DNA of 7,254 bases, from assembly GCA_015485455.1 (NCBI GenBank), contig WFTN01000102.1:1-7254 (forward strand). Reading direction: 5' to 3'. This document shows, piece after piece, positions 1 through 4,337 of this stretch. Made by a program: the position numbers and the translations under genes. Under the pieces are notes generated by a model that saw only the letters and a program-made list of their open reading frames with translations, was not told the origin of the DNA and did not search any database. The stretch's first letter is position 1; each line of letters begins with the position of its first letter. The DNA is from Planctomycetota bacterium (GTDB lineage Bacteria > Planctomycetota > GCA-002687715 > DRQF01).

Positions 1-477
1 CAACATGGCCGCTGCTAGCCCTAAGATCATGCCGACCCCCGCATGCAAGACACGATTCGAGCCCACCACAAGTTTGCCTTGCATAAATGGATGAAGGTTG
101 CCGCAGGTAACCGAACAACGAAAACGAAACTTCCCAACTCTCTTCGCCTCAACAACAACTTCTCGAGCGAATTCCGGTGGGCCGTCATGCCCACCGGATG
201 TCTTGAGTTGCACCACCTCTTGCCCCGGCAGAATTGACAAGTTGACGTCATGCCCTTCCAGAAAGAAGCCGTGGACGACATCCTCTGATCGGAACTTCAA
301 TCGAAGCGTGTCACCTTTGTTGACGTAGATCTGAGACGGTTCAAATTCGTATTGGCGGGCTACGATGTCAATGACATGCTCACGCCCACCGGTCACCGCT
401 GGAGACACATACCACCCCGCGATCGTGCCAACCACGATAGTCCCAACGACGAACCAAAAACACTTCCGAGATGTCAC
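1..477 (-). CDS. CuA-binding cytochrome c oxidase subunit II-like protein (partial, C-terminus beyond left edge)
   Basis: The first 159 residues are visible. An N-terminal membrane anchor (about residues 7-24) is followed by a cupredoxin domain (about 34-139). The copper ligands are easy to see: His69 in DVVHGFFLEG, then Cys121, Cys125, His129 and Met132 in CSVTCGNLHPFM, the classic Cx3Cx3Hx2M pattern of a binuclear CuA site. Val123 stands where many subunits II have Glu; that residue binds through its backbone, so the change is tolerable. The domain resembles short ba3-type subunit II, including the HGF.(V/L)EG...LPG stretch. CuA proteins accept electrons from cytochrome c on the periplasmic side and pass them to a heme-copper subunit I (oxidase, or NO reductase in CuA-type enzymes). 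The start is GTG at 477: the frame has a stop further upstream, no ATG intervenes, and AAGGAG at 484-489 lies 6 bases before it. Oddly, a hydrophobic stretch begins after the cupredoxin domain (about 143-159), suggesting a second membrane segment or fused module beyond the edge. Confidence 0.88.
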   Translation of the reverse strand, partial: MTSRKCFWFVVGTIVVGTIAGWYVSPAVTGGREHVIDIVARQYEFEPSQIYVNKGDTLRLKFRSEDVVHGFFLEGHDVNLSILPGQEVVQLKTSGGHDGPPEFAREVVVEAKRVGKFRFRCSVTCGNLHPFMQGKLVVGSNRVLHAGVGMILGLAAAML

Positions 478-534
478 GATAAGCTCCTTTTCCGACCGAT
501 TAGCGATTGGTCAATTCGAGATCGATCTACTGTG

Positions 535-1053
535 CTAATTGGAACCTTTGGTCCCTGGTTTCTTTTTCTCTCCTTTGCTTGCTGGCTTCTTCTTGTCGAC
601 TTTCGGTTTCTTCTTGTCCTTCGAGGTCGCTGGCTTCTTGTGCAATGTCCGGATGTAGTTGACCAATCCCCACATCTGCTCTTTCTTGAGTTTGCCGCGG
701 AAGGAAGGCATTGGCTGACGTCCAATTCTGATCTTCCAAAAAATCGATCCATCAACTTCTTTGTTCATGTCTGGGTTCGTGTGGTCTGCTGGTTTCACCT
801 CAAGCCCCTTGGCCGCAGATCCCTTTCCTTTCCCGTCTTTCCCATGACAAGAGGCACATTCCTTCATGTAGAGTTTCTTGGACAAGGCCAGTCCTTTGAC
901 ACTGGGCTTAACCGGGTTCTTCATGCGAAGAGCTCGCTTTGGTACACGCCATGGTTTCCGCTTTTCCTGCATCGAGTCGGTCCCGACACTGGCTGCTGTG
1001 CAGAACAGGAAAGCGTTCAATGCAAAGATAATTGTGAGTCTTGTAGCGTTCAT
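535..1053 (-). CDS. Periplasmic monoheme cytochrome c with Lys/Pro-rich C-terminal tail
   Basis: The product is 172 residues. It has a signal peptide (about 1-22, hydrophobic core TIIFALNAFLFC), a heme attachment motif CASCH at 66-70, and a likely axial Met115 in RQPMPSF. The pattern is that of a class I (cytochrome cbb3 subunit III/CccA-like) cytochrome: a CxxCH helix, a loop with the Met, then a C-terminal helix (about 123-137, MWGLVNYIRTL). Residues 139-172 form a low-complexity tail with repeated KKKP blocks, giving a strongly basic protein. The role is electron shuttling in the periplasm, probably to the CuA protein encoded 57 bases downstream. I chose ATG at 1053 because AAGGA sits just before it (1061-1065) and a signal peptide follows at once. 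An in-frame TTG at 1092 would add 13 polar residues overlapping the upstream gene and is less likely. It lies 13 bases after the lipoprotein cytochrome gene, so one operon is very likely. Confidence 0.9.
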   Translation of the reverse strand: MNATRLTIIFALNAFLFCTAASVGTDSMQEKRKPWRVPKRALRMKNPVKPSVKGLALSKKLYMKECASCHGKDGKGKGSAAKGLEVKPADHTNPDMNKEVDGSIFWKIRIGRQPMPSFRGKLKKEQMWGLVNYIRTLHKKPATSKDKKKPKVDKKKPASKGEKKKPGTKGSN

Positions 1054-1066
1054 GATTTTTTCCTTT

Positions 1067-1369
1067 TCAGTTTCCTGCCTTGAGCAGTTCAAGGATCAGT
1101 CTTTGTTCTTTTGGAGTCAGATTTGCTCGGACCCGCATGTGCATCACTGCGGTCTCCCATTGTTTGTCGCTCAATGTGGAAGGGGATCGAATGTTATGAC
1201 AGCGTGCACAGTTTCTCTCCCAAATCTCGGATGCCCCCATTTCGTCGGAGTCGTCCATCTCTCCGTCCGCCGCAGTTGACTGACAGGCTGTGAGTGAAAT
1301 CACCAGTATCAGCATCATGAGCCCGGAGAGACTTACGATCCATCGTGTTGTGTTTCGTTTCGTATTCAT
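1067..1369 (-). CDS. Small monoheme cytochrome c lipoprotein
   Basis: The product is 100 residues. A positively charged N-terminus and hydrophobic segment (about 10-28) end in a lipobox LTAC with lipidated Cys29. The +2 residue is Gln, which by the E. coli rule would favour the outer membrane. An acidic linker (36-48, rich in Asp/Glu) follows, then the heme motif CARCH at 54-58. Met76 or Met78 in the AVMHMR segment is the likely distal ligand. The short domain (RCHNIRSPSTLSDKQW...) resembles the minimal heme domains found in dihaem and quinohemoprotein-type cytochromes. It would hold a heme at a membrane surface and exchange electrons with the basic soluble cytochrome c encoded next. A very good ribosome site (AGGAGG, 1378-1383) lies 8 bases before the ATG. 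The gene begins 17 bases after the porin stop. The specific redox partner is inferred, not shown. Confidence 0.88.
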   Translation of the reverse strand: MNTKRNTTRWIVSLSGLMMLILVISLTACQSTAADGEMDDSDEMGASEIWERNCARCHNIRSPSTLSDKQWETAVMHMRVRANLTPKEQRLILELLKAGN

Positions 1370-1386
1370 CGTTTTTTCCTCCTAGA

Positions 1387-2697
1387 TCAGAAGCCAACTG
1401 TCCATTGAATCATCAGACCGTCGTTCTTTTCACCGCCCTCAGGATCATCAAACCGAAAGGCGAGCTTCACCACCGAGTTTGGTTCAAGCCAATAGTTAAG
1501 TCCGACGGTGTATCCGTTGCGATCAATCGCGTCTGGGTGCCCAGCTGCATTGTCGATCCGATCGAAGCGGAAGACGAACTCAAGATCCTCAAGAAACGAA
1601 ACACCGCTGAGAGATGGGCGATAAGCCACTTGGGCGTATCCACCACTTCTCCGGTTATCAAACACAATGGGTGGCGTCACAGTACCCCCGAGGTCGTAGC
1701 TTGCGTCGTCGACATCGGACCAAGTCCACTCAAAGCGAACATCGATAGAACCAGCGAGAGCCGGGATTGGGCTCACGTAGGCCAAATAAGGGCCATGCAA
1801 GGTGGCATCGACGTTTCTGAATTCACTGCCGCTGGAACCGACTTTGGCAAAGTAGGCGGAGTATCCGATCTCGAGTTCGGGAAATGGTTGAAAGCCAAGG
1901 CGACCACCGAAAGCCTTATTGCCATTGTTGTCAATGAAGTTCTCATACTCAAGATTGCCCAAGTGATCGAGATCTTCCGTCGCCAAACTGGGGCCGTTTC
2001 CAACAAAGAAAGCGTAATTCAGCTTCATCGAGTCAATTGGGATGACGCCTCGGACCTGCACGCCAACTGTCGTGGGTGGCACAAGCCCCGTGTGACGCAT
2101 GGACAAAGGAGCGTCAGGAAGTTTGTTGATCCAACTTGGATGCAATCGCTCCCAAAACATTCCGAACGGAGTCAGGAATTTTCCTGCGCCGACGGTGACG
2201 TAGTCATTGACGGTGTAAAGGATCTGAATGTACTCGAGTTCAACCTCAGTGGTTCCGTCACCGAGGCTGAGGTCGAGTTCGGCTTCAACCATCAAGTTGT
2301 CGGTAAACTTCCAAAGGAACACCGGAGTGAAGGACGCTCCGAAAGTCGAGTCATTGTCATCGAAGTCGACAAAACCGGTTGTGGCGAATCCCGCAGCCAG
2401 AAAACCTGTTGTTCCTGGTCGACCGGCAATTGCTTTGAGATCTACCTGTTCAATTTCTTCAATCAGCTCCTCAAGCTCTTCCCGCAATTCTGACGTCGAG
2501 CCCTCTTCCTTGAGAGCATCAAAATCGGTCGACATGTTGTTAAATCGACTCAGTAGGTTTTCGTAGCTAGCCTTGAGCGCATCAAATTCTTCTCGACTCA
2601 CACTATCTTGAGCCCGGGCAAAAGAACCCGTGAACACCACAATCATGAGGATTGCAGGTATCATGATGCTCCCTCGAAGCCTTCCATGACGTTTCAT
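1387..2697 (-). CDS. Outer-membrane porin-like protein with N-terminal coiled coil
   Basis: The product is 436 residues. A Sec signal peptide (1-29, cleavage likely after ARA before Gln30) is followed by a heptad-like, Glu/Leu-rich coiled coil (about 33-80) and a glycine/aromatic-rich domain of alternating strands (about 95-436). It ends in WTVGF with a terminal Phe, the outer-membrane assembly signal. Overall layout and segments such as VTVGAGKFLTPFG match the broad phosphate-selective porin O/P-like (OprP/OprO) and related barrel families. The substrate cannot be read from sequence. The coiled coil may mediate trimer contacts or peptidoglycan anchoring. It is the first gene after a sigma54-type promoter and leads two cytochromes and a CuA protein, so it probably serves the same pathway, for example by admitting an electron donor, acceptor or metal. 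ATG at 2697 has GGAG (2705-2708) 7 bases upstream; ATG codon 12 is a weaker alternative. Confidence 0.85.
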   Translation of the reverse strand: MKRHGRLRGSIMIPAILMIVVFTGSFARAQDSVSREEFDALKASYENLLSRFNNMSTDFDALKEEGSTSELREELEELIEEIEQVDLKAIAGRPGTTGFLAAGFATTGFVDFDDNDSTFGASFTPVFLWKFTDNLMVEAELDLSLGDGTTEVELEYIQILYTVNDYVTVGAGKFLTPFGMFWERLHPSWINKLPDAPLSMRHTGLVPPTTVGVQVRGVIPIDSMKLNYAFFVGNGPSLATEDLDHLGNLEYENFIDNNGNKAFGGRLGFQPFPELEIGYSAYFAKVGSSGSEFRNVDATLHGPYLAYVSPIPALAGSIDVRFEWTWSDVDDASYDLGGTVTPPIVFDNRRSGGYAQVAYRPSLSGVSFLEDLEFVFRFDRIDNAAGHPDAIDRNGYTVGLNYWLEPNSVVKLAFRFDDPEGGEKNDGLMIQWTVGF

Positions 2698-2701
2698 GCT
2701 T

Positions 2702-2708
2702 CTTCTCC
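2702..2708 (-). promoter_or_regulatory. Ribosome binding site of the porin gene
   Basis: GGAGAAG on the minus strand, with GGAG ending 7 bases before the ATG at 2697. It supports that start codon over the internal ATG at codon 12. Confidence 0.6.
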
Positions 2709-2729
2709 AATCTCAGCCGTCGTTGCTTA

Positions 2730-2751
2730 CAATTGGAAGTCAATTGGAGTG
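2730..2751. repeat. Tandem 11-bp direct repeat in the porin leader
   Basis: Two adjacent copies of CAATTGGA(A/G)(G/T)(T/G) sit at 2730-2740 and 2741-2751. They share CAATTGGA exactly and lie between the main -24/-12 promoter and the porin start. The spacing is about one helical turn, so the copies face the same side of DNA. They overlap the second, weaker -24/-12 candidate. They may be a protein-binding site or chance. Confidence 0.4.
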
Positions 2752-2754
2752 CCA
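2740..2754 (-). promoter_or_regulatory. Alternative sigma54 (-24/-12) promoter candidate
   Basis: Read on the minus strand, TGGCAC (a perfect -24 element) is followed by TCCAA and then TTGA. Spacing between GG and the -12 element is right. The -12 element lacks the nearly invariant C of TTGC, so it is a weaker candidate than 2776-2791. If used, transcription would start near 2728, leaving a leader of about 30 bases before the porin. Confidence 0.3.
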
Positions 2755-2775
2755 ACGACGATCGTCGAAGAGATT

Positions 2776-2791
2776 CGCAACCCATGTGCCG
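2776..2791 (-). promoter_or_regulatory. Predicted sigma54 (-24/-12) promoter of the porin/cytochrome operon
   Basis: Read on the minus strand, CGGCAC-A-TGGG-TTGCG matches the sigma54 consensus TGGCACG-N4-TTGC(A/T). GGCAC, TTGC and the exact 10-base distance between GG and GC are all kept; the mismatches are the first T, the G after CAC, and the final A/T. Transcription would start near 2765, giving a leader of about 68 bases to the porin ATG. The gene directly upstream encodes a sigma54-dependent activator with an intact GAFTGA loop, which strongly supports the call. Confidence 0.7.
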
Positions 2792-2794
2792 CCT

Positions 2795-2816
2795 CACGCG
2801 TTGACCCCAACGCGTG
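2795..2816. repeat. Perfect 9-bp inverted repeat next to the -24 element
   Basis: Arms CACGCGTTG and CAACGCGTG match perfectly around a 4-base centre (ACCC), starting 4 bases upstream of the predicted -24 element. Relative to the likely start point it covers about -30 to -51. No T-run follows on either strand, so it is not a normal intrinsic terminator. The symmetry suggests an operator for a dimeric regulator. A hairpin acting on read-through RNA from the regulator gene is the alternative. Confidence 0.6.
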
Positions 2817-2858
2817 TCCATAAGTTATTAGTTAGAATAGAGTTATTGAGAATATGAA

Positions 2859-2873
2859 GGGGCAAGGAGCCCC
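2859..2873 (-). terminator. Short GC hairpin downstream of the response regulator gene
   Basis: On the minus strand GGGGC-TCCTT-GCCCC forms a 5-bp all-GC stem, followed by TTCATATTCTC, a T-rich but imperfect tail. It lies about 75 bases after the regulator stop and before the sigma54 promoter, so it could end the kinase-regulator transcript. The stem is short and the T-tract weak. A very similar element occurs at 6073-6090 in the kinase leader, so it may instead be a regulatory or protein-binding element. Confidence 0.35.
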
Positions 2874-2893
2874 ATGAGGAGATCCATGTTTCC

Positions 2894-2939
2894 CAAGATT
2901 GTGACTCAATCCTGCGACAGAATCTCAAGATTGTGACAG
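2894..2939. promoter_or_regulatory. Repeated putative enhancer (UAS) sites for the sigma54 activator
   Basis: CAAGATTGTGAC occurs twice, at 2894-2905 and 2926-2937, exactly 32 bases apart (about three helical turns). A related copy, CTGCGACAG, lies between them at 2912-2920, resembling the TTGTGACAG of the right-hand copy (2931-2939). The first copy is also part of a partial palindrome, ATTGTGACTCAAT. The sites lie about 130-170 bases upstream of the predicted start point at 2765, the usual range for NtrC-family enhancers, and they begin 8 bases beyond the regulator stop codon. They are the best candidates for binding by the Fis-type helix-turn-helix of the adjacent regulator. Confidence 0.5.
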
Positions 2940-2946
2940 ATCAAAT

Positions 2947-4335
2947 TCAGCGGAAGGATGCGGGGTCAAGATGGTGCTTTTTGATAAAGCGATAGAAGGA
3001 ACCTCGAGGGATATGCGCTTCTTGCGCACACTTTGTGACATCCCCACCGTGGCGTTCCAAGAGTTCCGTCAAGTAGTCGATCTCGAAATTAGCTAAGTGA
3101 CTGTCACGCTTAGCGAAGAAACCACGCCCAGGGGCACTGCCCTCGTTGCTTGCTCTCTCCAAGATTTTGTCAGGAAGATCATCCGCAGTCACCACGGAAC
3201 CACTAGCCATGGAGAGCATTCTCTTGACCTGATTTTGCAATTCCCGCACATTGCCTGGCCAACGATAGCGGCAGAGGATTTCGAGAACACCATCGTCGAT
3301 AGAGGGCGTAGGTGTGGCCGATTCAGCGGAGAACTGTTCGGCAAAATGAGCTACGAGAAGTGGAATGTCTTCGGGACGTTTCCTTAGGGGCGGCACAACG
3401 ATCTCAGCGACATTGATTCGGTAGTATAGATCAGAACGAAAACGCCCTGCCCTAACCTCTTGCTCCAAATTCCGGTTGGTTGCAGTGATCAAGCGAATAT
3501 CGAGCTCTATCTCCTCTTTACTCCCCAAGCGTCGAATCTTCCGTTCTTGCAGAACGCGAAGAAGTTTCGCTTGAATGACTAAAGGGAGTTCTCCAACCTC
3601 ATCCAGCAGAACAGTTCCACCGTTCGCATACTCGAGCAGTCCCAAACTTCTTGTGGTCGCACCGGTGAAGGCTCCACGCTCGTGCCCAAACAACTCCGAC
3701 TCCACCAGAGTCTCTGGAATCGCACCACAATCGATGGGAACGAAGCGTTTGTCTTTGCGGCTGCTATTTCTGTGAATGGCCCGTGCCACAAGTTCCTTGC
3801 CAGTCCCAGTATCGCCAGTGACCAGAACGTCCGTCGATGATTTCGCCAGTCGCTGAATCGTAGAGCAAATGTTCTTGATCGCTGCACTGCTTCCAACCAA
3901 TTCTTCTAGAACGAAAGGCCGCTCTACATGGCGCCCCAGGAGCCGATTTTCCTCTTTCAGCTTCTTTTCGTCTAAGATTCGCACAACCGTGGCGCGAAGA
4001 TCATCTGGCAACAGTGGTTTCGTTATGTAGTCATCTGCTCCAAGCTTGAGAGCTTCCACCGCAGTTTCCAACGTCGGAAACGCCGTAATCATCAAAGCGC
4101 GAATGGCCTCATCTGCCGCTCGAGCCCTGGCAAGCAATTCGACACCAGAGACAACTGGCATGCATATGTCAGCAATCAGCAAATCGAAATGCTCAGACTC
4201 TACGCGACGAGCGGCATGACGACTGTCAGCCAGACACACGATCTCAACATCCGGCAGCCCGTAGAGACTATCTCGACAAACCTCCAACATGAGTTCTTCA
4301 TCATCGACGATTAAGATGCGTCTTGTACTTGCCAA
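2947..4335 (-). CDS. NtrC-family sigma54-dependent response regulator
   Basis: The product is 462 residues from a TTG start. A receiver domain (about 5-122) has the acidic pair Asp11-Asp12, phosphoacceptor Asp56 in IADICMP, Thr84 and Lys106. An AAA+ sigma54-activation domain (about 145-370) has Walker A GDTGTGKE (174-181), an intact GAFTGA sigma54-contact loop (221-226), Walker B TVLLDE (241-246), arginine-finger candidates in FRSDLYYR (Arg300, Arg306) and RWPGNVREL (358-366). A Fis-type helix-turn-helix (about 429-458) is C-terminal. All functional motifs are intact. When phosphorylated it should bind enhancers and remodel sigma54-RNA polymerase. TTG at 4335 begins 2 bases after the kinase stop and has GGAG 7 bases upstream, and it gives the usual short lead into the receiver. 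An in-frame GTG at 4386 would add 17 residues and overlap the kinase gene. The likely targets are the sites and promoter just downstream. Confidence 0.93.
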   Translation of the reverse strand: MASTRRILIVDDEELMLEVCRDSLYGLPDVEIVCLADSRHAARRVESEHFDLLIADICMPVVSGVELLARARAADEAIRALMITAFPTLETAVEALKLGADDYITKPLLPDDLRATVVRILDEKKLKEENRLLGRHVERPFVLEELVGSSAAIKNICSTIQRLAKSSTDVLVTGDTGTGKELVARAIHRNSSRKDKRFVPIDCGAIPETLVESELFGHERGAFTGATTRSLGLLEYANGGTVLLDEVGELPLVIQAKLLRVLQERKIRRLGSKEEIELDIRLITATNRNLEQEVRAGRFRSDLYYRINVAEIVVPPLRKRPEDIPLLVAHFAEQFSAESATPTPSIDDGVLEILCRYRWPGNVRELQNQVKRMLSMASGSVVTADDLPDKILERASNEGSAPGRGFFAKRDSHLANFEIDYLTELLERHGGDVTKCAQEAHIPRGSFYRFIKKHHLDPASFR

Positions 4336-4337
4336 AA

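Noticed and set aside
352..1083. Plus-strand open frame (243 codons) opposite the cytochrome and CuA genes
   Set aside because: It is antisense to genes with CxxCH and CuA motifs. The Phe/Leu-rich sequence comes from the complement of the Lys-rich codons.
1345..2493. Long plus-strand open frame (382 codons) opposite the porin
   Set aside because: It is antisense to a clear signal-peptide-bearing barrel protein, has no family resemblance, and its composition is that of a mirrored reading frame.
535..2697. Porin-cytochrome conduit for extracellular electron transfer (MtrCAB-like)
   Set aside because: Both cytochromes are monoheme and the barrel is smaller than the conduit barrels of such systems. 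A CuA/heme-copper pathway explains the set better.
3097..3107. Palindrome GTGAC-T-GTCAC resembling the putative enhancer half-site
   Set aside because: It lies inside the regulator coding sequence, in a stretch encoding the linker before the helix-turn-helix, and is probably a codon coincidence.
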